NCBI GenBank assembly: GCA_905214235.1
Contig: CAJMLF010000035.1
Span: 1 to 14,990, forward strand
Direction of reading: 5' to 3'
DNA length: 14,990 bases
Source of the DNA: an uncultured bacterium
Lineage (GTDB): Bacteria > Bacillota > Bacilli > Lactobacillales > Lactobacillaceae
The notes beneath the pieces are model-generated. The model worked only from the letters and a program-made list of their open reading frames with translations, was not told the origin of the DNA and made no database searches. The first letter of the stretch is position 1. Every line of letters begins with the position of its first letter. The translations under genes were made by a program, and so were the position numbers. This document shows, piece by piece, positions 1-6,395 of the stretch.

Positions 1-85
1 CTAAATACTACTCTATGTTCCCAGAAGCGCGGTCATTAATGGCCGAGTAGTTCACATACTTCTTTATACTTTTTGACAAACCACG

Positions 86-122
86 AAAAACGGCGCCAGC
101 CCGCAATTGAGGCTGACGCCGT
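86..122 (-). terminator. Rho-independent terminator of the L,D-transpeptidase gene
   Basis: Read on the minus strand, a 12-nt arm (122-111) pairs with 101-90, with one mismatch-type (C/A) position and a loop of about 9 nt. A run of five T follows at once (complement of 86-90). It lies 11 nt after the stop codon of the minus-strand L,D-transpeptidase. On the plus strand the hairpin is followed only by TATTAACTT, so it is mainly a minus-strand terminator. Bases 1-85 hold no confident gene. Confidence 0.88.
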
Positions 123-132
123 ATTAACTTAT

Positions 133-1527
133 TTAGTAGATAATCACTGGTTCACCCTTAGAGAGGGCGTGGAAACCAATTCCGGCGTTTTCGGGGTGCA
201 TGTTAATGCAGCCGTGTGAACCACCGCCGGTTTCCTTGTAGGCCGTCTTTGACCAGTCGTGGCGCCAACTGGCATCGTGGAAACCACAACCAGAAAGGGT
301 AAATGGCGACCAGTACTGGACTGGACTGCTGTACTTGGATCCATCATCGTTGGTGCCCCGCAGGACCGATGGACTCTGCTGGTACATGATGTACCATACG
401 CCCTTGGGAGTCCGGTTACCGGCGTTATTGCTCCCGCTGACGATGTCGGTACTCAAAACGCACTTGCCATTCTTGTAGAACCAGGCGTGCTGCTTGGCGA
501 GGGAAACCGCGACGTAGGTTTTTCCAAGCCCGTCGTTGCTGATATTGTTGTACCCTGTTCCAAGATGGCTGTAGCCCTTGCCGTAAATATCGTTTTCGGC
601 GTTAACCTGCTTCTTATTGGCGACCAGGGCACTTGCCAATGACTGGCCAGCCTGCTTACTGCTGATCTTCCAGCCGTAAGTCCCGGAATTCGTGGTGGTG
701 ACCACCTTTCCGGAAGCCGTCTTGAACTTGAAGGCCCTTCCCAAAGTGGCCTGCTTACGGTTAATCTGGTTGATCTTGGCCTTAATCGGTCCCGTCTTAA
801 AGCTGTAATGACCGTTTTGGTAGGTGGCCCGGGCCACAACCTCAGCCGTGGTGAACCGGTAGTCCTTGTTTTGTACCCGGTAGGTCACGCTCCGGCCCTC
901 AAGCTTGGTCAGCTGTTTCTTCTCGTTTTGCACAGTCGCACTGTTCGCGCTGAGGGGGATGATGAACTTTGGCTCCAGGTGGACGGTCCCATTGACAAAT
1001 TCCCGGCTAACAGTCCTGGTTAACCCCTGGTCACTGTACTGGGTGCCCTTGACGGCGGGGATGACCTTCACCTTGCCATCCTGGTAGACGGCGTAGGCAT
1101 CGTGGGGTGCCCGCCGGCCGCTGTTGAGCTGCTGGAGGCGGTTATTTACGGCCGCGTCGATGTCACCAAGTGCCGACTTATCTAGATTGGCCGGCTCAAC
1201 AATCAGGTTGACCCGCCGCCGGGACGGGAAGAAGGTGTACTGCTCATGGAGTGCCTTAACGATCCGCCCCTTGTCGCTGGCGGTAAAGCCTGACCGGGTC
1301 GGCTTCCCGACGTAGACGAGCTTTTGCTTCACGTAAATCTTTGACGTTCGCTTCGTCTTGCTGACTTTATCATAGGCCTGTTGGGCGGTTAAGCCACCAA
1401 CCGCCACGTGGTTAATGGTGACGTTGCGGTTGAAGTGGTTCCGCTGGTGCAGGTGAACGCCCAAAAGCAACACCAGCAAAAGCACGACCACCCCAGCAAT
1501 GACCTTTTTCAGGGTTAGATTTTGCAT
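133..1527 (-). CDS. Membrane-anchored L,D-transpeptidase (YkuD family) with peptidoglycan-binding-like domain
   Basis: This 464-residue protein probably cross-links or modifies peptidoglycan stem peptides outside the cell. Residues 8-26 form one hydrophobic segment after a short basic N-terminus, so it is a signal anchor without a clear cleavage site. Residues of about 40-330 resemble the 'L,D-transpeptidase putative peptidoglycan binding' region (PG_binding_4 type). The catalytic YkuD domain runs from about 336 to the end. It has the signature His417 (GFHDAS) followed by SHGCINMHPENAG (437-449), where Cys440 is the expected nucleophile. The ATG at 1527 is preceded by AGAGGA about 7 nt upstream on the minus strand. 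The gene is monocistronic, ending in the terminator at 86-122. Exact substrate (3-3 cross-linking or protein anchoring) cannot be told from sequence. Confidence 0.93.
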   Translation of the reverse strand: MQNLTLKKVIAGVVVLLLVLLLGVHLHQRNHFNRNVTINHVAVGGLTAQQAYDKVSKTKRTSKIYVKQKLVYVGKPTRSGFTASDKGRIVKALHEQYTFFPSRRRVNLIVEPANLDKSALGDIDAAVNNRLQQLNSGRRAPHDAYAVYQDGKVKVIPAVKGTQYSDQGLTRTVSREFVNGTVHLEPKFIIPLSANSATVQNEKKQLTKLEGRSVTYRVQNKDYRFTTAEVVARATYQNGHYSFKTGPIKAKINQINRKQATLGRAFKFKTASGKVVTTTNSGTYGWKISSKQAGQSLASALVANKKQVNAENDIYGKGYSHLGTGYNNISNDGLGKTYVAVSLAKQHAWFYKNGKCVLSTDIVSGSNNAGNRTPKGVWYIMYQQSPSVLRGTNDDGSKYSSPVQYWSPFTLSGCGFHDASWRHDWSKTAYKETGGGSHGCINMHPENAGIGFHALSKGEPVIIY

Positions 1528-1560
1528 TATTCAGTCCTCTTTGTCATATTTACTAGAGTC

Positions 1561-1588
1561 ATATTACTGCGAATTGATGAAAATACAA
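1561..1588 (-). promoter_or_regulatory. Candidate promoter of the L,D-transpeptidase gene
   Basis: On the minus strand TTGTAT (1588-1583) and TAATAT (1566-1561) are separated by 16 bp, giving a predicted start near 1553 and a leader of about 25 nt. Both boxes are imperfect, so this is tentative. Confidence 0.35.
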
Positions 1589-1766
1589 GTGTTTGGCTTG
1601 CGGCAACTGCCCAGGGCCCCAACGTACCAACAGGGAGATAAATATTAATTTATAGGGCCATTCCCTTTGGCAAAAGTATCCACTATCGACGTGATGAGGA
1701 TAATGATAAAACAAGTTATCGGGCAACGAGGGGGAGCGCACCAGATGTTAAGCTTTCAAAAGGATG
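1589..1766. other. Divergent intergenic region with no recognisable gene
   Basis: The space between the divergent L,D-transpeptidase and phzF-like genes spans 1528-1825. Apart from the two promoters it contains an AT-rich hairpin near 1636-1651 (ATAAAT, 4-nt loop, ATTTAT) with no T-run and no coding signal. A 60-codon minus-strand frame at 1559-1741 has no ribosome binding site and overlaps the candidate promoter, so I do not call it. No riboswitch, tRNA or operator was recognised here. Confidence 0.6.
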
Positions 1767-1796
1767 TTGAATTGCCGTCTGCAGCGTCCCTATAAT
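1767..1796 (+). promoter_or_regulatory. Sigma-A type promoter of the phzF-like gene
   Basis: TTGAAT (1767-1772) and a perfect TATAAT (1791-1796) are separated by 18 bp. Transcription would begin near 1803, leaving a leader of about 23 nt that contains the AAGGTGG ribosome binding site. Confidence 0.75.
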
Positions 1797-1825
1797 GGGG
1801 GATAAACTACGATAAGGTGGCGGTT

Positions 1826-2614
1826 ATGATGATGAAAATGTATATTGCGGACGCCTTTACCAAGGAACTGTTCAAGGGTAACCCGGCGGCCGTGTGCTTT
1901 GTTGACCAGTGGCCCAGCGATGACCTGATGAGAAAGATTGCCATGGAGAACCGCTTCTCCGAGACAGCCTTTACCATCAAGCAGGACGACCACCACTACC
2001 TCCTTCGCTGGTTCACCCCGGGCGGCGAGATCGACCTCTGCGGGCACGCCACCCTGGCCACAGCCTTCATCATTTTTCAGACGGCGGCTCCTGCATCGAC
2101 CGCGACGATTACCTTCACAACCACTAAGAGCGATGATCTGACGGTAACGAAGGTGGGGGATAAGTACGAGATGGCCTTCCCGTCCTATGACCTGAAGCCA
2201 ATCGCGGTGACGGCTGAAATGACGGCGGCCTTCGGAGCCCGGCCGGTGGAAGCCTACTTGGGGCGGGACCTCCTCTGCGTTTTTGATGACGAACAGCTAG
2301 TCCGGCAGATGAACCCTGACCAGGAAAAGCTCAAGCACTTACCGGGCCTTTTGCAAAACGTCACCGCTCAAGGGACCGCCTACGACTGTGTTTCCCGGTC
2401 CTTTGCCCCCAAACTAGCAGTAGCCGAGGACCCCGTCTGCGGGAGTGGCCACTGTCACATCATTCCGTACTGGGCGAAAAAACTGGGGAAAGATAAACTA
2501 GTGGCTTACCAGGCCTCCCCGCGGGGTGGTGTCCTCTACTGCAACTACCAGGGGGCCATTACCAAATTAGCTGGTCACGCCGTCCTCTATTCCAGTGGGA
2601 CCCTGCATATTTAG
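1826..2614 (+). CDS. PhzF family isomerase/epimerase-like protein
   Basis: A 262-residue protein of the PhzF / diaminopimelate-epimerase-fold family. Family hallmarks are visible. AFTKELFKGNPAAV (10-23) is the N-terminal signature. RFSETAF (43-49) holds Glu46, equivalent to the catalytic Glu of PhzF (NxSET-type motif). PGGEIDLCGHATLATA (65-80) and DPVCGSGHCH (202-211) are the two glycine-rich active-site loops. Length matches the usual 260-300 residues. A GTG at 1817 would add three residues but lies inside the Shine-Dalgarno AAGGTGG (1814-1820). I therefore choose ATG 1826; the further ATGs at 1829, 1832 and 1838 are alternatives. The gene stands alone with its own promoter and no phenazine genes nearby, so the family name should not be read as phenazine synthesis. 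The true substrate is unknown; many such housekeeping PhzF-like proteins are uncharacterised. Confidence 0.92.
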   Translation: MMMKMYIADAFTKELFKGNPAAVCFVDQWPSDDLMRKIAMENRFSETAFTIKQDDHHYLLRWFTPGGEIDLCGHATLATAFIIFQTAAPASTATITFTTTKSDDLTVTKVGDKYEMAFPSYDLKPIAVTAEMTAAFGARPVEAYLGRDLLCVFDDEQLVRQMNPDQEKLKHLPGLLQNVTAQGTAYDCVSRSFAPKLAVAEDPVCGSGHCHIIPYWAKKLGKDKLVAYQASPRGGVLYCNYQGAITKLAGHAVLYSSGTLHI

Positions 2615-2657
2615 CCCCGGCGGATAAACAAATTTGGTCCAAATGTTAAAGAAAACC

Positions 2658-2686
2658 TTTACAAAAAGTTAGTGAGCAAGTACACT
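2658..2686 (+). promoter_or_regulatory. Promoter of the riboflavin operon
   Basis: TTTACA (2658-2663) and TACACT (2681-2686) are separated by 17 bp. The predicted start near 2693 precedes the riboswitch P1 stem by about 14 nt, as expected for a leader-controlled operon. Confidence 0.62.
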
Positions 2687-2706
2687 ATAGGTAAATTGAA
2701 AGTTAG

Positions 2707-2845
2707 TTTTCTTCGGGGCCGGGTGAAATTCCCAACCGACGGTGACAAGGCAACTTGAAGTCCGTGACCCGCTAGTCGACAGTGACCAGCGGTTGAACCA
2801 GTGCAAGTCTGGTACCGACAGTATAGTCTGGATGGGAGAAGAAAA
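2707..2845 (+). ncRNA. FMN riboswitch (RFN element)
   Basis: The block matches the RFN consensus along its whole length. GGGGCCGGGTGAAATTCCCA (from 2715), CCGACGGTGA (2736-2745), AGTCCGTGACCCGC (2759-2772) and GAACCAGTGCAAGTCTGGTA (2795-2814) precede CCGACAGTATAGTCTGGATG and a closing GGGAGAAGA. The P1 stem pairs TTTTCTTC (2707-2714) with GAAGAAAA (2838-2845). It senses FMN and controls the downstream rib genes. A rho-independent terminator 32 nt downstream indicates transcription attenuation: FMN binding should favour termination. Confidence 0.97.
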
Positions 2846-2876
2846 ACGCTGTACAACACTACCAGTTTAAAATGAC

Positions 2877-2910
2877 CCCGGATGACACCTTTGTTATCCG
2901 GGTTTTATTT
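2877..2910 (+). terminator. Riboswitch expression-platform terminator
   Basis: An 11-bp stem (2877-2887 with 2892-2902, one G-U pair) closes a 4-nt loop and is followed by TTTTATTTTT. Its place between the FMN aptamer and ribD marks it as the attenuator used in the ligand-bound state. A clear anti-terminator partner was not resolved by eye. Confidence 0.85.
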
Positions 2911-2941
2911 TTACCCGCAGTGCCGTCAAAGGTGAAAGCTT

Positions 2942-2974
2942 AGCGCCCCAGGAGAAATCTTGGGACGCTTTTTT
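2942..2974 (+). terminator. Second terminator-like hairpin directly before ribD
   Basis: AGCG-C-CCCA style arm (2942-2950) pairs with TGGGACGCT (2961-2969), with a single C/A mismatch and a loop of about 10 nt. A run of six T (2969-2974) follows immediately. It ends only four bases before the GGAGG of ribD. It could be a second attenuation site, a backup terminator, or a structure affecting ribosome access; sequence alone does not decide. Confidence 0.55.
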
Positions 2975-2985
2975 GTTGGAGGGTG

Positions 2986-4050
2986 ATGGAAATCAACGAC
3001 CAGTACTTTATGAAAATCGCCATTGACCAGGCCAAACAGGCGACAGCCACCTGGCAGAATCCCCAGGTGGGTGCCGTAGTGGTCAAAGATGGTGAAATCC
3101 TTGCGAGTGGGCACACCCAGCGATTCGGTGGACCCCACGCGGAACGGGACGCCCTGACCAAACTCACGTCGGCACAGACCCAGGGGGCCACCCTTTATGT
3201 AACCCTGGAACCCTGCAACCACTACGGTAAGCAGCCCCCCTGCACCCAGTTGATCATCGACCGGGGGATTAAGCGGGTGGTCATTGCCGAGACCGACCCC
3301 CACTCCCTGGTGACGGGGAAGGGGATCGCCCAGTTACGCCAACACGGCATTACGGTGGTGATCGGGGTCAGTGAGCAGGCGGCCGCCCAGGTGAACCCCC
3401 ACTACAACTTCTTCTTCCGCCACGGTCGTCCCTGGATCACGCTTAAACAGGCCATCAGCCTTGACCACCGTGTCAGTGCGGGCCCGGGACAGCGGACGGT
3501 GATCACTAACCGGGCGGTCTATGACCGGGTCCACCAGGAACGGGCCCGCTTTCAGGGGATTGTCATTGGCAGCACCACGGCAATTGTTGATAACCCAACA
3601 TTGGTTCCCCAACCACAGCCGGCCTTCATGCCCGTGCGGATTGTTCTCGACCGGCGGGGGCGGTTAGCCGACCATCCCCAGTTGAAACTCCTCCACGATG
3701 GCCTGGCACCGACCTGGGTATTTACGGCCAGCCCAACCCTCGCTGACCGACTCAGCGCAACCACTGCCCGAGTATTCTGCCTGCCCACCTGTGGGGTAGA
3801 GGAGGTCGTTGCGGCGGTCGCCAAGGAGGGCCTCCAGTCGTTGTACGTTGAAGGGGGCCCGACGATTCACCGGGCCTTTGCGGCGGCTGACTTGGTCGAA
3901 GAGGTGACCACCTACATTGGCCCCCAGATGCTGGGACAAAACGGGGTTGCTGCCTTTACCCCGCCGGTCCCGTGGTCGTTTGTGGACCGGCAAGTGGAGC
4001 TGTTAGGAGATAACGTCAGGATCACAGAAAGGAAGCAGGAACATGTTTAG
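2986..4050 (+). CDS. ribD: Bifunctional riboflavin biosynthesis deaminase/reductase RibD
   Basis: RibD performs the second and third steps of the GTP branch: deamination of the diaminohydroxypyrimidine phosphoribosyl compound, then NADPH-dependent reduction of its ribosyl chain. The N-terminal deaminase domain (about 1-145) has the zinc motif HAE (51-53) and TLEPCNHYGKQPPC (73-86), giving ligands His51, Cys77 and Cys86 and proton shuttle Glu53. The C-terminal reductase domain (about 150-350) shows WITLKQAISLDHR and YVEGGPTIH. Total 354 residues, normal for the family. I choose ATG 2986; GTG 2983 overlaps the GGAGGG itself. The spacing from GGAGG (2978-2982) to ATG 2986 is short (3 nt). It is the first gene of the riboswitch-controlled operon and its end overlaps ribE by 8 nt, suggesting translational coupling. 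Confidence 0.97.
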   Translation: MEINDQYFMKIAIDQAKQATATWQNPQVGAVVVKDGEILASGHTQRFGGPHAERDALTKLTSAQTQGATLYVTLEPCNHYGKQPPCTQLIIDRGIKRVVIAETDPHSLVTGKGIAQLRQHGITVVIGVSEQAAAQVNPHYNFFFRHGRPWITLKQAISLDHRVSAGPGQRTVITNRAVYDRVHQERARFQGIVIGSTTAIVDNPTLVPQPQPAFMPVRIVLDRRGRLADHPQLKLLHDGLAPTWVFTASPTLADRLSATTARVFCLPTCGVEEVVAAVAKEGLQSLYVEGGPTIHRAFAAADLVEEVTTYIGPQMLGQNGVAAFTPPVPWSFVDRQVELLGDNVRITERKQEHV

Positions 4051-4645
4051 TGGCTTAGTTCAGGGAACTGGGAAGGTCCAAAAGCTGGCGGAGCAGGGCG
4101 AGACAATTGAGCTGACAATCGCCCCGACCAGTCCGGCACTAGTAGAAGAGTTGGCAATTGGTGATTCGGTCGCAATTAACGGGACCTGCCTAACCGTGGT
4201 CGGGCAAACGGGGACGCTTTTCCACGTCACCCTCATGCCCCAGACCTTTGAGAAGACGACGTTTAAGGACCTTCAGCCCGGTGACCTGGTAAACCTCGAG
4301 CGGTCCCTGCAGGTTGGTGACCGCCTGGAAGGGCACATTGTGACGGGCCACGTCGATGAGGTGACGGTGGTCCGGGAAGTGACGCCCAACGAGAACGCCA
4401 TTGAGGTTCGCTTTGCCCTGCCGGCCCGCCTGGCTAACCAGGTGGTTCCCCAGGGGAGCGTCGCCATCAACGGGGTGAGCCTGACCGTCATGGACACCGG
4501 CGCGGACTGGTTCTCCGTCGGCCTGATTCCCCATACCCAGACGGTGACCAACCTGGATGACCTCCAGGTGGGCAGCCGGGTCAATATGGAAACTGATATT
4601 TTAGGAAAGTACGTTGCCGCAAATTTGCAGAAAGGGGCACAATAA
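4043..4645 (+). CDS. ribE: Riboflavin synthase (alpha chain) RibE
   Basis: Catalyses the dismutation of two molecules of 6,7-dimethyl-8-ribityllumazine to riboflavin plus the diaminouracil precursor. The 200-residue protein has the canonical start MFSGLVQGTGKV and two tandem lumazine-binding barrels. NGTCLTV (46-52) in the first is mirrored by NGVSLTV (143-149) in the second. GHIVTGHVD (97-105) closes the first barrel, and the C-terminal NMETDILGKYVA (181-192) is typical. The start overlaps the last 8 nt of ribD, with AAAGGAA 9 nt upstream, and the TAA stop shares one base with the ribBA ATG (TAATG). In naming schemes based on other species this gene is called ribB or ribC. Confidence 0.97.
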   Translation: MFSGLVQGTGKVQKLAEQGETIELTIAPTSPALVEELAIGDSVAINGTCLTVVGQTGTLFHVTLMPQTFEKTTFKDLQPGDLVNLERSLQVGDRLEGHIVTGHVDEVTVVREVTPNENAIEVRFALPARLANQVVPQGSVAINGVSLTVMDTGADWFSVGLIPHTQTVTNLDDLQVGSRVNMETDILGKYVAANLQKGAQ

Positions 4646-5826
4646 TGGACGTTAAAAAGATTCAAGCCGCAATTGACCACCTCAAGAAGGGTGGCCTGGT
4701 AATTGTAATGGATGACTTAGACCGGGAAGCTGAAGGGGACATGATTGGGCTGGCAAGTAAGGCCACCCCGGAGAAGGTCAACTTCATGACCAAGTATGCC
4801 CGGGGGCTAATGTGCGTCCCGATGGCGCCAGCGGTTGCTAAGCGGTTGGCCCTGCCCCAGATGACGGCGGACAACACCGACCCGTTTGGCACGGCCTTTA
4901 CCATCAGTGTGGACCACAAGTCGACGACTACTGGGATCTCCGCCTTTGACCGCTGGCGGACGATCATCCACCTGGCCGACCCACAGGCCACCAACGCGGA
5001 CTTCTATAAGCCCGGCCACATCTTTCCGCTGGTTGCCAAGGAAAACGGGGTGCTGGAACGGGACGGCCACACGGAAGCGGCCGTTGACCTGGCCAAGTTG
5101 GCTGGGGAGGAGCCGGTGGCCTATATCTGCGAGATCTTAAAGTCCAACGGGGAAATGGCCCGGTCCAAGGAACTTCACGAGAAGGCGGCTGAGTTCAGCC
5201 TGCCAATCATTACCATCAAGGACCTCCAGGAGTACCGGCGCAGTCGGGTTAGCCAGCCAGCTGAGGAGGTCCATCTGCCGAGCGAGTATGGTGACTTCCG
5301 ACTCCGTCACTTTGCCGGGGATAATCTGGCCCTCATCAAGGGTGATGTTTCCGGGGACGAACCGGTGCTGGTCCGCCTGCATTCCGAGTGCTTTACGGGG
5401 GATGTCTTTGGCTCCTTGCGTTGTGACTGTGGGCCCCAACTCCACGAGGCCATGCGGCGGATTAACGCGGTTGGTCGGGGCGTCGTCCTCTACCTTCGCC
5501 AGGAAGGTCGCGGGATTGGCCTTGAGAATAAACTGCGGGCGTACCACCTCCAGGAGGAGGGGTACGACACGGTTGAGGCCAACACGGCACTGGGCTTCAA
5601 ACCAGATGAGCGCCAGTATAAGGTGGCTGCGCAGATCCTCCGCCAGTTGGGGATCACGAAGATTGACCTTTTGACCAATAATCCGGATAAGATTGACCAG
5701 TTAGCGGCAGCGGGGATCACGATTCATGACCGCCTGCCACTGGAAATTCGGGCAAACAAGTACGACCGCCGCTACCTCGCAACGAAGAAGAACAAGTTCC
5801 ACCACCTATTAGATTTGGAGGCATAA
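4645..5826 (+). CDS. ribBA: Bifunctional 3,4-dihydroxy-2-butanone-4-phosphate synthase / GTP cyclohydrolase II RibBA
   Basis: This 393-residue fusion supplies both substrates of the pathway. The N-terminal DHBP synthase domain (about 1-203) makes dihydroxybutanone phosphate from ribulose-5-phosphate. It shows [11 protein letters not shown] (23-33), [14 protein letters not shown] (94-107), [15 protein letters not shown] (123-137) and [14 protein letters not shown] (141-154). The C-terminal GTP cyclohydrolase II domain (about 208-393) opens GTP. It has the zinc motif [14 protein letters not shown], with Cys249, Cys260 and Cys262, followed by [18 protein letters not shown] (283-300). One departure is REAEGD where most family members read RENEGD next to the metal-binding loop; the flanking Glu and Asp are kept, so activity is still likely. 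It starts on the last base of ribE's stop codon, so the two are probably coupled. Confidence 0.97.
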   Translation: MDVKKIQAAIDHLKKGGLVIVMDDLDREAEGDMIGLASKATPEKVNFMTKYARGLMCVPMAPAVAKRLALPQMTADNTDPFGTAFTISVDHKSTTTGISAFDRWRTIIHLADPQATNADFYKPGHIFPLVAKENGVLERDGHTEAAVDLAKLAGEEPVAYICEILKSNGEMARSKELHEKAAEFSLPIITIKDLQEYRRSRVSQPAEEVHLPSEYGDFRLRHFAGDNLALIKGDVSGDEPVLVRLHSECFTGDVFGSLRCDCGPQLHEAMRRINAVGRGVVLYLRQEGRGIGLENKLRAYHLQEEGYDTVEANTALGFKPDERQYKVAAQILRQLGITKIDLLTNNPDKIDQLAAAGITIHDRLPLEIRANKYDRRYLATKKNKFHHLLDLEA

Positions 5827-5828
5827 TC

Positions 5829-6290
5829 ATGGAAGAAATTACGGGAAAGTTTAACCAAAGCAACGCACGTGTGGGAATCGTGGTCGCCGACTTCAACGGC
5901 GCCGTCACGAGTAAGCTGGTTACGGGGGCCGTGGCCACGCTCACCAAGTTTGGCCTGGCAGATGACCAGGTGACGGTTTTCCACGTCCCGGGTGCCTTCG
6001 AGATTCCCTTTGCGGTTAAGAAGCTCCTGGATAAGGGGGAATTTGATGGCATCATGACCCTCGGGGCGGTAATCAAGGGCGAGACCGACCACTATGACCT
6101 GATTTGCCAGAACGTGGCCCGGGGGATCATGGAACTGAATCTCCAAGGGAAGGTCCCGGTAACCTTTGGCATCCTGACGACCGATAACATTGAACAGGCA
6201 ATGCAACGGGCCGGCCTGAAGATGGGCAATGAGGGCGCCAGCACGGCCCAGAGCCTACTTGAGATGATGTCACTGAGTGGACAAATTTAA
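5829..6290 (+). CDS. ribH: 6,7-dimethyl-8-ribityllumazine synthase RibH
   Basis: Lumazine synthase condenses the ribitylaminouracil made via RibD with dihydroxybutanone phosphate from RibBA, giving the substrate of RibE. The 153-residue length is standard for the icosahedral-capsid type. Motifs seen are [14 protein letters not shown] (18-31), [14 protein letters not shown] (53-66), [13 protein letters not shown] (78-90, with the catalytic His88), [17 protein letters not shown] (113-129) and the C-terminal [14 protein letters not shown]. It lies 2 nt after ribBA with a strong GGAGG at 5817-5821, so it is the last gene of the operon. No good hairpin terminator follows, and transcription may run on toward the rhamnosidase pseudogene. 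Confidence 0.97.
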   Translation: MEEITGKFNQSNARVGIVVADFNGAVTSKLVTGAVATLTKFGLADDQVTVFHVPGAFEIPFAVKKLLDKGEFDGIMTLGAVIKGETDHYDLICQNVARGIMELNLQGKVPVTFGILTTDNIEQAMQRAGLKMGNEGASTAQSLLEMMSLSGQI

Positions 6291-6300
6291 AACGCTTTCT
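6287..6300 (+). promoter_or_regulatory. Degenerate CcpA cre-like box
   Basis: TTAAAACGCTTTCT matches the cre consensus TGWAANCGNTNWCA at all but two positions (the second and last bases). It overlaps the ribH stop codon and precedes the rhamnosidase pseudogene by about 95 bp. Better cre boxes occur upstream of the intact island genes, which makes this one plausible, but chance matches with two errors are common. Confidence 0.35.
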
Positions 6301-6338
6301 TTTTGCCGAAGTATTTCCCTTTTTGCCGAATAATTTCC
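6299..6338. repeat. Tandem duplication of a 20-bp unit
   Basis: Two directly adjoining 20-bp copies, 6299-6318 and 6319-6338, share the form CTTTTTGCCGAA-NN-ATTTCC and differ at only two positions (GT versus TA). They fill much of the 105-bp gap between ribH and the GH78 pseudogene. No convincing -35/-10 pair or terminator was found in this gap; TAAGAT at 6361-6366 could be a -10 box but lacks a -35. Confidence 0.8.
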
Positions 6339-6395
6339 TAAAGCACCTGCCCTTTATTTTTAAGATAGGGGTAAATCGTTAAAGAAGGGGAAATT

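Noticed and set aside
3..50. Open plus-strand frame ending in TAG that could be the C-terminus of an upstream gene (KYYSMFPEARSLMAE)
   Set aside because: Only 15 codons are visible and no homology was recognised; a frame this short is expected by chance.
8..85. Minus-strand frame reading LSKSIKKYVNY..., faintly like the end of an IS3-type transposase
   Set aside because: The usual YNxxR and SPxxYR motifs are missing, the frame is very short, and it sits behind the terminator of the L,D-transpeptidase gene.
1559..1741. 60-codon minus-strand open frame in the divergent intergenic region
   Set aside because: It has no ribosome binding site and no recognisable domain, and overlaps the likely L,D-transpeptidase promoter.
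2632..2644. Palindrome ATTTGGTCCAAAT between phzF-like gene and rib promoter
   Set aside because: It could be an operator, but it is short, has no T-run to make it a terminator, and no matching second site was seen.
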